64,000 nt of DNA. Origin: Bordetella parapertussis (lineage in GTDB: Bacteria; Bacteroidota; Bacteroidia; Chitinophagales; Chitinophagaceae). A program made the position numbers and the translations under genes. The notes beneath the pieces were generated by a model. It did not search any database and was not told where the DNA came from. It saw only the letters and a list, made by a program, of their open reading frames with translations. Positions 1 to 8,828 of the stretch are shown here, piece after piece. How positions within the stretch are numbered: the first letter of the stretch is position 1; every line of letters starts with the position of its first letter. The stretch spans positions 186,001 through 250,000 of the forward strand of contig CALQJX020000001.1 of NCBI GenBank assembly GCA_943331005.2. Reading direction: 5' to 3'.

Positions 1-3000
1 AGAGCCACCAGAGCATATTGATGTGTCGCCACCGGCAGAGCTGGTGGTGTGTGTGCGGAGCCCTACAAAAGTGGTTGCCGTGTCCTTGCAGCCATACTCA
101 TCGGTACCTACTACCGTGAAGGTAGATGGCACAACCGGAGTAGCCGGTGCCGGATTGCAGGTAGCGCAGCCCACCGTACCCGTCGGGCCTGTCCATAAAT
201 AGGTCTGAGCACCGAAACCCTTCAGCGACGCTGCATCGGTAACACATACCACCGTATCGGGGCTGGTAGTTACCGTTGGTGGCGGATATACCTCAATATC
301 GTCTGTAAGTGTAGCTGTGCAGCCCCATGCATTGGAAACCGTAAGCGTAACCGGATACTTGCCCGGTATGTTCACCGCAGGGTATACCGGAGATGGCAGA
401 CTGCTTGTATCTCCGGCAAAGGTCCAGAACCAGCTGGTAGGTGCATTCCAGTAAAAAGATGTAGAGTCTACCAGATTGAAGGGCAATCCGATACAAGCAG
501 AAGGCCACACATCAAACTTAGCAGTCAGCTGATCGACCTTGATGGTAAACGGACCCACACTGGAGTTCTGGCAACCGGTATTGTCGCTGAGAATGAGTTT
601 GGGCACATAGGCCCCCGGAAGGGTATATACATGCGAAGCCGTGTCTACTGCAGAAAGTGCGCTGGTACTGCCGTCGCCAAAATCCCAGATGATGTGCGGC
701 ACATTACTTATAGCAGCACTGAAATGTACCAGATGCGGCACACAACCTGTAAGCGGGGTGTATGTAAGCGACCCCGAATAACCATACAGGTTCAGGTGCC
801 CCTCTGCGGTATCTGTGCAGCCCCAGCTATTGGTAACAATAAGGCGAACCGGGTATAATGCCGGGGTTAGGTACATATTGGTAGGACTTACCAATGAAGA
901 TATATTGCCATCGCCGAACTTCCAGTCGTTGAGAATGCCACCTGTGCTGGTATTGTTAAAAGACACCAATAACGGCGCACATATAGAAAATGTATCGCTC
1001 ATGGTAAATGAGGCATCGGGCTTGGCAACATTTATATAGCCCGTTTGCGTCATGGTATCTGAGCAGCCATGTATGTCTGTAACAACCAGCTTCACCGTGA
1101 AACTACCCGTAGTAGTGTAAATGTGAGTGGGCGAAGTGCCGGTAGAGGTGCCACCGTCGCCAAACATCCAGAAAGAACTTGCAAATCCTATGGACGTGTT
1201 GCTGAAATTGATCGGGTCATTGATACAAGGATGTACGTTTGATGCCGTAAACGCAGCAGTTGGTCTGTATACTGTAATGGTTCTCGGGCCTGCAGAGTCA
1301 ACACATCCTATTATATCAGACATGCGTTCTTTGACCAGATACACCCCCGATGCAGTATATATATGTGAGGTGACCGGCGTTCCCAGTAATGCGGTACTAC
1401 CGTCTCCGAAATCCCACAGGAAGCTGTTGAGCGTGGCCCCCGGCACATCTGTAGAGGTGTCGGTGAAGGTGACAGAAAGTGGCCAGCACCCGGTAGGGGG
1501 AACGGCCATAAAGCCCGGTCGGGGATCACCCACTATTACATAATTGACCTTAGTAACCGACTCCCAGCACCCTTGTGCAGTATATGCTGTCAGCGTTACT
1601 GTGTATACCCCGCCCACCGTAAAGGTATCTGTCATCGTAAGCCCCTTCCAGTATGGCTTATGTAAACCATTCACATACCATCTTACCGTATCTGGCGGTC
1701 CTCCCGGAAAAACACCGGTGAAGCGCACAGTATCTCCTACACACACTGCCGTATCGTGCCCGTAAAAATCGATGGGCAGGTGCCCCATTGTAATGATGGA
1801 ATAGGCAGTGTCGCGGCAACCACTGGTAGCATTATAAGTAGCAAGTGTCACCGTATAGGTGCCTATAGCAGAATAGGTATGTATGGGATCGTCTACGGTA
1901 GAGGTAGCCCCGTCGCCAAACATCCACAGATGGGTATCATCTCCCAGCGATCTGTCGTAGAACTGTATTGTGGTTGGCGCATAACAGACAGTAGAATGAC
2001 TGATAATAGCTTTCGGCGAATCTACTGTGATAACTGTACTTATAGTAACAGGCGCACCCGGGCAACCATTGAAATATGGTGTAACCGTAGCTGTGAAAAA
2101 GCCCGGCAAAGGATAGGTATATACCAGTACCGGCGTAGATGTAGCTGCGAAACCTCCGCCCAGCATCCACTCATACCTGGTAACAGGGCCTGAAATTACC
2201 GTAGCGGTAAATGTTACCGGACGACCATAACATACATGAGTAGGTGAAACGGAGAAAGTAACAACAGGCGGTGCACCTACCCTTATCATCATAGTATCAG
2301 CTACTATACAACCATTAGATGTAGTGCCGGTAACGGTGGCAATATATACCCCTACTGCTGTATATATATGTGTGGGTGCAGTGCCTGAACCCGGAGCAGA
2401 ACCATCGCCATAGTTCCAGATATAGGAAGTAACGGGATATGGATACGGATACGGACCGCTGGTGGTATCGGGCCAGCGGGTGGTAAATGAAGAGTTGAAA
2501 TTGACCGTCAGCGGCACACAACCTTCTATAGGATATGCCCACGCCAGGAAGTCAATATTATATATGGTGTCTTTTTTTACAAAGGTATCTATACAGCCGG
2601 CCGGGCTGGTCACTATCATTTTGGTGATCTTAATGCCGTTGCTGGTATACGTGTGTGACCCGGTTGCACCTGCACCGGTAGAACCCCCTTCATACAACCA
2701 GCTCACTGTGCTGCCTGCCGGCACCGATGAGGTATAAGTAATAGTAGTTGGGGCAGGGCAGGGGAATGCCGGAGCAATGGTAAAATCGGCAACTGCTGCC
2801 GGAAGAATAGTAATGGTATGTGTGACCACAGAGGTACATGGGCCGCTGCCTATAGTTAATGTTACCGTATAGGTACCTGCTGCAAGATAGGTGTGATTGC
2901 CATTATAGGAAGTATCCGCAAAACTGCCGTCTCCATAATTCCAGGTGCGGCTGGCATGAGGTCCGCTGGTATTTGGGAAAGAGACCGGAGTGCGCATACA

Positions 3001-3760
3001 AGCCGTGGTAGGGCAGGTAAAAGCAGTAGTAAGGCTACCCACATATATATAAGCGGGACGAATAATACTATCCTTACAACCAAAACCATCTGTCACCACC
3101 AGCTTCACGGTATAGCTACCCGGAGTAGTGTACGTATTAGATGGTGTAGCCAGTGTGGATGGCGGACCAAAACCGAAATTCCACTGATAACTGAGCGGCA
3201 ACGCACCCGTTGAAAAATTGAAAAAATTGACCGTTCCGGGAGGGCTGCATATGTTTACCGGACTACCACTGAAAGAGGCAGTGGGTCGGTTGTATACCTC
3301 TATATAAGACACCTTGGTATATGAACGCTGGCAGCCCTGCGAATTGGTAACAAGCAAGGTAACATTGTAGAAGCCCGGTGTGTTGTATACGTGACTGGGC
3401 GTGGCTGTTGTGGCTGTTCCACCATCGCCGAAGTTCCACATATAAGTGAGCGGACCTGCCACACCACCCACACTGGTACTGGTAAAGTTTACCGGAGCGC
3501 CGGGACAAACAGTAGTATCGCTGGCAAAGAAACTCACTGTAGGCAACGGATAAACAGTAATGACCATTGTCTTGATACTGGAAGCAGTACCATTAAAAGC
3601 AGTAAGTGTAACTGTATAAGTGCCAACTGTAATATAACTGGTAGAAGGATTGGTGCTGGGTGTAAGTGGGGTACCATTGCCGAGGTTCCAAGAATAACTG
3701 GTGGCGCCAACAGAAGTATTGGTGAAATGCACTACAAGCGGCGTACAGCCTGAGCTATAA
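1..3760 (-). repeat. Tandem PKD-domain coding repeats, about 250 bp period
   Basis: The W-x-F-G-D-G-like motif recurs (approximate plus-strand positions) at 3680, 3430, 3172, 2935, 2690, 2408, 2165, 1918, 1675, 1412, 1162, 918, 680, 432 and 190. Some units have diverged at the motif (for example near 2690, 1675 and 432), while the spacing stays near 245-260 bp. This is a protein-level repeat, not a CRISPR or satellite. Confidence 0.8.
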
Positions 3761-3855
3761 TCTACCGTAAAATTGGCGGTGACTGCCCGGGCTGCAAAAC
3801 CCGATAATATTAAAATAAGTAAAGAGTATAGGTATCTCATTGGTACACTTTTCAT
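1..3855 (-). CDS. Giant PKD-repeat surface protein (N-terminal part)
   Basis: The frame is open from the ATG at 3855 to the left edge, so the C-terminus is missing. The product starts MKSVPMRYLYSLLILILSGF and has a clear signal peptide ending near FAARA; a second ATG lies 15 bases downstream. The rest is a tandem array of about 15 PKD-type Ig-like units of about 82 residues, most with a W-N/D-F-G-D-G-type motif and a following V-Y-x-x-P-G-x-Y-x-V strand. Such arrays are typical of large Bacteroidota adhesins and gliding-associated proteins exported by the type IX system, but the sorting domain would be off-window. Function is inferred only as surface-exposed binding or structural protein. Confidence 0.85.
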   Translation of the reverse strand, partial: MKSVPMRYLYSLLILILSGFAARAVTANFTVDYSSGCTPLVVHFTNTSVGATSYSWNLGNGTPLTPSTNPSTSYITVGTYTVTLTAFNGTASSIKTMVITVYPLPTVSFFASDTTVCPGAPVNFTSTSVGGVAGPLTYMWNFGDGGTATTATPSHVYNTPGFYNVTLLVTNSQGCQRSYTKVSYIEVYNRPTASFSGSPVNICSPPGTVNFFNFSTGALPLSYQWNFGFGPPSTLATPSNTYTTPGSYTVKLVVTDGFGCKDSIIRPAYIYVGSLTTAFTCPTTACMRTPVSFPNTSGPHASRTWNYGDGSFADTSYNGNHTYLAAGTYTVTLTIGSGPCTSVVTHTITILPAAVADFTIAPAFPCPAPTTITYTSSVPAGSTVSWLYEGGSTGAGATGSHTYTSNGIKITKMIVTSPAGCIDTFVKKDTIYNIDFLAWAYPIEGCVPLTVNFNSSFTTRWPDTTSGPYPYPYPVTSYIWNYGDGSAPGSGTAPTHIYTAVGVYIATVTGTTSNGCIVADTMMIRVGAPPVVTFSVSPTHVCYGRPVTFTATVISGPVTRYEWMLGGGFAATSTPVLVYTYPLPGFFTATVTPYFNGCPGAPVTISTVITVDSPKAIISHSTVCYAPTTIQFYDRSLGDDTHLWMFGDGATSTVDDPIHTYSAIGTYTVTLATYNATSGCRDTAYSIITMGHLPIDFYGHDTAVCVGDTVRFTGVFPGGPPDTVRWYVNGLHKPYWKGLTMTDTFTVGGVYTVTLTAYTAQGCWESVTKVNYVIVGDPRPGFMAVPPTGCWPLSVTFTDTSTDVPGATLNSFLWDFGDGSTALLGTPVTSHIYTASGVYLVKERMSDIIGCVDSAGPRTITVYRPTAAFTASNVHPCINDPINFSNTSIGFASSFWMFGDGGTSTGTSPTHIYTTTGSFTVKLVVTDIHGCSDTMTQTGYINVAKPDASFTMSDTFSICAPLLVSFNNTSTGGILNDWKFGDGNISSLVSPTNMYLTPALYPVRLIVTNSWGCTDTAEGHLNLYGYSGSLTYTPLTGCVPHLVHFSAAISNVPHIIWDFGDGSTSALSAVDTASHVYTLPGAYVPKLILSDNTGCQNSSVGPFTIKVDQLTAKFDVWPSACIGLPFNLVDSTSFYWNAPTSWFWTFAGDTSSLPSPVYPAVNIPGKYPVTLTVSNAWGCTATLTDDIEVYPPPTVTTSPDTVVCVTDAASLKGFGAQTYLWTGPTGTVGCATCNPAPATPVVPSTFTVVGTDEYGCKDTATTFVGLRTHTTSSAGGDTSICSGGS

Positions 3856-3994
3856 GTAGATAAATAGGGCTTACCTATAAAATTATATAATAATTTCTGA
3901 ATAAATTAACATATGACCAGAACAGGCATCATATATTTATTATTGTTCGCAGTAATTATTAATTAAGAATTAAATAAACACTATCTACCTTCTG

Positions 3995-5854
3995 CTATCC
4001 CAACATATGCTCTATGTCTTCCTTTTTCAACATGATGAATGTTTTGCGACCATCGGGCGTAAGTTCGGGCTGAGAGCAGGCGAATAATTCATCTATGAGT
4101 GCTTCCTGTCCTTCGGGCTGGGTTACTGCCTGTATATTATTGGCCAACCGGCGCGCCATACCAGCCAACAGCATATCTGTGCGGCGGCTCACTGCATCCG
4201 GAGATTCATGTTTCAGCTGTTCCACTACTTCATCCAGCACGTTCTTCTCTTCGCCTGCAGGCAGGCCGGGAGGAATGCCCTGCACCACAAAGGTATATTT
4301 GCCGAAAGGAGATATATCGAAACCCATACGCACCAGATCGGGCAGGGCTTCCTGCAGCAAAATGGCATCCTGCGGGGCCAGCTCGTATGATGCAGGGAAC
4401 AATACCCGCTGCGAAGAGGTGCTTTCATTGTTCCACTCGCGCAGCAACCTTTCGTAGCAGATGCGCTCCTGTGCCCTGCGCACATGTATCATCATCATGC
4501 CCGATTTTACCGTTGCCGCCAGTATAGAACCCTGCACCAGCATCATACTGCCTTTTCCCTTACCCTCGTTCTGCGAGCCGCTGAGCAAGGAACCCTGCAC
4601 ATGCTGCTCCTGTGGCGCAGGTATGGTATTGGCTGCAGAACCTGCAATATTGGCTGCTGCCGGGGTGTTGGCTATTTCATACAGTTCTTTCCAGTGTTTC
4701 AGACTGTCGTTGCGCTCTATGGCGTGCGCCTGACCCTTATCACTGAATGTATTAAAAAGATATCCTTTCTGTGTTTCCTCTCGTTGCTTGTCGGTAAACG
4801 GCATGCGTACAGCCGATAGTTGCTGTATCTCTGCATTGAGGGTAAAGTCGAGCGATGGTGCAATATTGTAGCGCGCCAGAGAGTGCTTTACGGCAGCCAT
4901 AAGGTAGGAATACATAAGGCGGTCGTCCTCAAACTTCACTTCCTGCTTGGTGGGGTGCACATTCACATCCACCCTTGCCGGATCTACCTCAAGAAACAAC
5001 ACATAGAACGGAAATGAATCTTTCTCTATCAGCCCCTCATAGGCCTGTACTACCGCATGATTGAGGTAGGCGTTGCGAATGAACCTGCCGTTGATGAAAA
5101 AGAACTGCATGCCGCGGGTGCGGGTGCTGGCCTGTGGCTTGCCCACAAAACCGTTTATCTTCAGCACATCGGTCTCCTGCTCCACAGGCACCAGATTTTT
5201 CTCATAGGTATTGCCCAGTAAAGACACAATACGTGCCTTCAGATTATCGCTTTCCAGCCTGTATTGCTCGGTGCCATTGTTCCACAGCCTGAAGGCAATG
5301 GAAGGATGTGCCAGCGCCACACGGGTAAACTCATCGAGTATGTTCCTGAATTCGGTAGTGGCACTCTTCAGGAAGTTGCGGCGGGCAGGTACGTTGTAAA
5401 ACAGGTTCTTCACCATGATGGTAGTGCCCGGATTGATGGCGCAGGGCTCCTGCAGCTTCACCTCGGTACCTTCTATTACTATCCGTGTGCCTGTTTCTGT
5501 AGCAGCCTGGCGGGTCTTCATCTCTACCTGTGCCACGGCCGCTATAGAGGCCAGCGCCTCGCCACGGAAACCCATGGTGCGTATCTTGAAGAGGTCTTCT
5601 ATGCTTTTGATCTTGGATGTGGCATGGCGCTCAAAACTCATACGTGCATCGGTAGGGCTCATACCCTTGCCGTTGTCGGTAACCTGAATGAGCTCCTTGC
5701 CGGCGTCTTTTATGACCAGCTGTATCTCTGTGGCTCCGGCATCTATGGCATTCTCCAGCAGCTCTTTTACCGCAGAGGACGGCCTTTGTACCACCTCTCC
5801 TGCAGCTATCTGGTTTGCTATATGCTCTGATAATAATTGTATTACGTCTGCCAC
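3995..5854 (-). CDS. mutL: DNA mismatch repair protein MutL
   Basis: A GHKL ATPase of mismatch repair that couples MutS recognition to strand processing. From the start I choose, the protein is 619 residues: the N-terminal ATPase has E31/N35 in KELLENAIDAGA, DNGKGMSP and GFRGEALASI, followed by the transducer domain and a C-terminal dimerisation domain. The GTG at 5854 begins right before the family-typical VIQLLSEHIANQIAAGEV. A TACCTTTG -7 element at 5880-5873 lies between this GTG and the upstream in-frame ATGs (5953, 5905), which argues against those longer starts. In the C-terminal domain the endonuclease motif usually written DQHAxxE reads HVRRAQE near residue 455, so nuclease activity is doubtful. 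Confidence 0.93.
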   Translation of the reverse strand: MADVIQLLSEHIANQIAAGEVVQRPSSAVKELLENAIDAGATEIQLVIKDAGKELIQVTDNGKGMSPTDARMSFERHATSKIKSIEDLFKIRTMGFRGEALASIAAVAQVEMKTRQAATETGTRIVIEGTEVKLQEPCAINPGTTIMVKNLFYNVPARRNFLKSATTEFRNILDEFTRVALAHPSIAFRLWNNGTEQYRLESDNLKARIVSLLGNTYEKNLVPVEQETDVLKINGFVGKPQASTRTRGMQFFFINGRFIRNAYLNHAVVQAYEGLIEKDSFPFYVLFLEVDPARVDVNVHPTKQEVKFEDDRLMYSYLMAAVKHSLARYNIAPSLDFTLNAEIQQLSAVRMPFTDKQREETQKGYLFNTFSDKGQAHAIERNDSLKHWKELYEIANTPAAANIAGSAANTIPAPQEQHVQGSLLSGSQNEGKGKGSMMLVQGSILAATVKSGMMMIHVRRAQERICYERLLREWNNESTSSQRVLFPASYELAPQDAILLQEALPDLVRMGFDISPFGKYTFVVQGIPPGLPAGEEKNVLDEVVEQLKHESPDAVSRRTDMLLAGMARRLANNIQAVTQPEGQEALIDELFACSQPELTPDGRKTFIMLKKEDIEHMLG

Positions 5855-5872
5855 CCCGATCTTGATTTTGTG

Positions 5873-5880
5873 CAAAGGTA
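5873..5880 (-). promoter_or_regulatory. -7 element for mutL
   Basis: Reads TACCTTTG on the minus strand, an exact match to TAnnTTTG. It places transcription start near 5867, about 13 bases before the GTG start of mutL. No good -33 TTG was seen. Confidence 0.6.
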
Positions 5881-6024
5881 ATAGGTAAACACATAGCTGT
5901 GACATTGCTGCCGGCCGAAAGCAGTAACTGTTTGGGGATAGTTTACCGCTCATTAACTTCAGCCGTAGCAGCAGCCATCACGCTCAGCTAACAATAAATT
6001 ATCATAAAGTATACCCACAATCCA

Positions 6025-6032
6025 TAATTTTG
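6025..6032 (+). promoter_or_regulatory. -7 element for nadC
   Basis: TAATTTTG, an exact TAnnTTTG match 23 bases before the TTG start of nadC. It would drive the nadC operon divergently from mutL. Confidence 0.55.
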
Positions 6033-6055
6033 CCCACCGATCTAAAGCATTCAAC

Positions 6056-6895
6056 TTGAACACACAGGAATTTATAGAAGCCGCACTGAAAGAAGACGTA
6101 GGAACCGGAGATTATTCTACCCTGTCCTGCATACCGGCAACCGCCCAGGGCAAGGCCATTCTGAAGATAAAGGAAAACGGCATTCTGGCCGGTGCAGCTA
6201 TGGCGCAGGCCATATTCTACTACCTGGAGCCGGAAGCCACTTTTACCCTCTACAAAAAAGATGGCGATGAAGTGACGGTGGGCGAACTGGCTTTTGAAGT
6301 GAGTGCAAGTGTGCATACCATACTGAAAGCAGAGCGCCTGGCGCTGAACTGCATGCAGCGCATGAGTGGTGTAGCCACCCTCACCCGCCGGTATGTGGAC
6401 GCTATTAAAGAATTCAGGTCAGAGATACTGGATACCCGCAAGACCACGCCCCTCTTCCGCATGCAGGAAAAAGAGGCCGTGCGCATAGGCGGCGGTTGTA
6501 ACCACCGCATGGGACTATACGATATGGTGATGCTGAAAGACAACCATATAGACTTTTGCGGCGGCATAGAAAAAGCAATAGAAACCACCAACGAGTACCT
6601 GCGTACCAACAACCTGGATCTGAGAATAGAGGTAGAGACCCGCAGTATAGATGATGTGAAAAGAGTACTGGCCACCGGCAATGTGCACCGCATAATGCTG
6701 GATAACTACACGCCCGAACAACTGGCAGTAGCAGTGGAACTGATAGCTGGCAAATACGAAACAGAAGCATCGGGCGGCATCACTATTGAGAACATAAGGG
6801 AGTATGCCCGCACCGGAGTAGACTATATTTCTGTAGGGGCTATCACGCACCATGCTGTGAGCATGGACCTTAGCCTGAAAGCACAACTTTCATGA
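6056..6895 (+). CDS. nadC: Nicotinate-nucleotide pyrophosphorylase (quinolinate phosphoribosyltransferase)
   Basis: Converts quinolinate and PRPP to nicotinate mononucleotide, the entry step of de novo NAD synthesis into the pyridine nucleotide pool. The 279 residues match the family length. The N-terminal GTGDYSTLSC, the DTRKTTPLFR segment, the GGGCNHRMGLYDMVMLKDNH core and the C-terminal GGITIENIREYA segment are all characteristic. The start codon is TTG; no ATG lies in frame upstream between the -7 element and this codon. The stop codon overlaps the ATG of the lipid kinase by four bases, so the two are translationally coupled. kmo elsewhere in the window suggests quinolinate could come from tryptophan. 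Confidence 0.95.
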   Translation: MNTQEFIEAALKEDVGTGDYSTLSCIPATAQGKAILKIKENGILAGAAMAQAIFYYLEPEATFTLYKKDGDEVTVGELAFEVSASVHTILKAERLALNCMQRMSGVATLTRRYVDAIKEFRSEILDTRKTTPLFRMQEKEAVRIGGGCNHRMGLYDMVMLKDNHIDFCGGIEKAIETTNEYLRTNNLDLRIEVETRSIDDVKRVLATGNVHRIMLDNYTPEQLAVAVELIAGKYETEASGGITIENIREYARTGVDYISVGAITHHAVSMDLSLKAQLS

Positions 6896-7770
6896 GTCTG
6901 AAACATATAGTATTCGTAGTAAACCCAAGATCGGGCACAGAAAGGCAGAAAGAAATAAGCCTTGCTATTTCTTCCCATCTGGATACTACTGTATATACCT
7001 ATGAGATACTGGCCACGCAATATGCGGGTCATGGTGCCGAACTGGCACAAAAAGCAGCTGCAGCAGGCGCACATGCCGTAATAGCGGTGGGCGGAGATGG
7101 CTCTGTGAATGAAATAGCCCGCGGACTGGAAGGCACCAGAACAGCTCTGGGCATCATACCCAAGGGATCGGGCAATGGTATAGCCAGGACACTGGGCATT
7201 CCGCTGGAAACAGAGGAGGCCGTGAAAGTCATCAGCAAGGGCAACACCATGCTCATGGATATAGGCCACGCCAACGACCGGCTGTTTGTAAGCAATGCCG
7301 GAGTAGCCTTTGATGCCCTCATCTCTAAAAAGTTTGCCACCAGCAATAAGCGGGGATTCTTTGTGTATAGCTGGCTGGTAGCGAAGTACCTCTGGCTCTA
7401 TTCGTCCAGAGAATATACTATAACCATAGACGGCAAAGAGCTGCATGAACGTGCCTTTATGGTGAATGTGGCCAATGGCAAACACTTTGGGTACAGCTTT
7501 CGCATAGCACCCATGGCATCCTGCACAGACGGGCTGCTGGAGCTTATCGTCATCAATAAGTTTCCCAAGATCATGGGCGGCATCATAGCCATGCGTGCCA
7601 TGCTGGGCAACATCACCTCCAGCCGCTACGTGCAGCACTTTACAGGCCGCAGGATCACTATAGCTCACCCGCAACTGAAGCTGATGCAGGTAGATGGCGA
7701 TGCCCTTCCCTGCACCAACACCATAACTTTTAGTGTAGAGAAACAGGCACAGCAAATTATTATTCCCTGA
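6892..7770 (+). CDS. Diacylglycerol/lipid kinase, YegS/BmrU family
   Basis: A 292-residue protein with the DAGK catalytic fold: NPRSG near residue 11, the nucleotide-binding GGDGSVNEIA near residue 64, and GIIPKGSGNGIARTLGIP near residue 85. The second domain ends with QVDGDALP, as in YegS-like lipid kinases. It likely phosphorylates a membrane diol such as diacylglycerol or a sphingoid base; the actual lipid cannot be told from sequence. It overlaps nadC by 4 bases and its stop overlaps the ATG of the next gene (TGATG), so it sits inside a coupled operon. Confidence 0.9.
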   Translation: MSLKHIVFVVNPRSGTERQKEISLAISSHLDTTVYTYEILATQYAGHGAELAQKAAAAGAHAVIAVGGDGSVNEIARGLEGTRTALGIIPKGSGNGIARTLGIPLETEEAVKVISKGNTMLMDIGHANDRLFVSNAGVAFDALISKKFATSNKRGFFVYSWLVAKYLWLYSSREYTITIDGKELHERAFMVNVANGKHFGYSFRIAPMASCTDGLLELIVINKFPKIMGGIIAMRAMLGNITSSRYVQHFTGRRITIAHPQLKLMQVDGDALPCTNTITFSVEKQAQQIIIP

Positions 7771-8828
7771 TGCGTATCATTGCAGTGATGTTGCGATCTT
7801 TCTCGCTTTCATTTATTGCATTGTTGCTGCTATGCTGCCTGCCGGGCTGCAAACACAAAACCCATGTGGTGAACCGTGGTTTTTACTACTGGAAGACCAC
7901 CTATGCACCTACCGCCTATGAGCAGCACACGCTGCAGCAACTTAAGGTGCAAACCATGTACATCCGCCTGTTTGATGTGGATATGAACCAGGCCATCAGG
8001 CAGCCCTACCCGGTTGCTGCTGTGCGCCTTCCTGCCGCTATGGACAAGGCTTTCCGGTATGTACCCGTCATCTTCATTACGCAGCGCACCCTCAAACTGC
8101 TGGACAAGGATAACATACCCCAGACAGCTGCCCGGATCAACAATCTTGCCTATGCCCTATGCACCGCTGCAGGCATAACTCCTGCAGAACTGCAAATAGA
8201 TTGCGACTGGACCGCAGGAACACGGCAAACCTATTTCAGCCTGCTTACTGCTCTGCGCAAACAGGATTTTTTTGCAGGCAAAACCCTGTCGTGTACCATA
8301 CGTATGCACCAGATAAAATATACAGGCAGCAGCGGTATACCACCTGCCGACAAAGGCTTGCTGATGTGCTACAACATGGGCAATATGAAAAAGCCCGGCG
8401 AGCATAATTCTATTCTGGAAACCGCTACTGCAAAACAATATCTCTCCGGTATAGGCAGCTACCCGCTGCCGCTGGATATTGCACTACCCATATTCTCGTG
8501 GAGCCTGTTGTTTCACGGGCAGGAATTTGGCAGCATTCTGCGCGATGTGCCTGCCGCCCTGCTGGTGCAAAACCCCTTGTTCCGCAAGCGCAGTGCCAAT
8601 ATTTACGAGTGCCGCCGGGATACGATCTGGCAAGGGCATCTGCTGCGAACACACGATGTGATACGTGTGGAAGAGAGTGACCCCGAAACGCAGGAAGAGA
8701 TAGCCGCATATACTGCTGCAAGAATAAAAAACGACAGTCTGAATGTTATATTCTTTTCCTGCGATAGCATAACTTTATCTAAATATCCTTTACATGAATT
8801 GGAAACGGTTTATCACCATTATCAGTAG
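7770..8828 (+). CDS. Lipoprotein of unknown function, possibly TIM-barrel-like
   Basis: The 352-residue product has a signal peptide with lipobox LPGC at about residue 27, so it should be membrane anchored. After it comes GFYYWKTTY, a strand-like VQTMYIRLFDVD, VPVIFITQRTL and LQIDCDWTAGTRQTYFSLL. The order of beta strands and the acidic residues in IDCDWT recall glycosidase-like TIM-barrel proteins such as DUF3142, but I cannot confirm the family. It begins on the stop codon of the lipid kinase and its last 35 bases overlap the next gene. Confidence 0.8.
   Translation: MRIIAVMLRSFSLSFIALLLLCCLPGCKHKTHVVNRGFYYWKTTYAPTAYEQHTLQQLKVQTMYIRLFDVDMNQAIRQPYPVAAVRLPAAMDKAFRYVPVIFITQRTLKLLDKDNIPQTAARINNLAYALCTAAGITPAELQIDCDWTAGTRQTYFSLLTALRKQDFFAGKTLSCTIRMHQIKYTGSSGIPPADKGLLMCYNMGNMKKPGEHNSILETATAKQYLSGIGSYPLPLDIALPIFSWSLLFHGQEFGSILRDVPAALLVQNPLFRKRSANIYECRRDTIWQGHLLRTHDVIRVEESDPETQEEIAAYTAARIKNDSLNVIFFSCDSITLSKYPLHELETVYHHYQ

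Noticed and set aside
1..3760. CRISPR-like periodicity
   Set aside because: The 250-bp spacing comes from PKD protein domains; units are diverged and lack short identical repeats with unique spacers.
6823..7755. 310-codon minus frame
   Set aside because: Antisense to the lipid kinase gene, whose motifs are clear.
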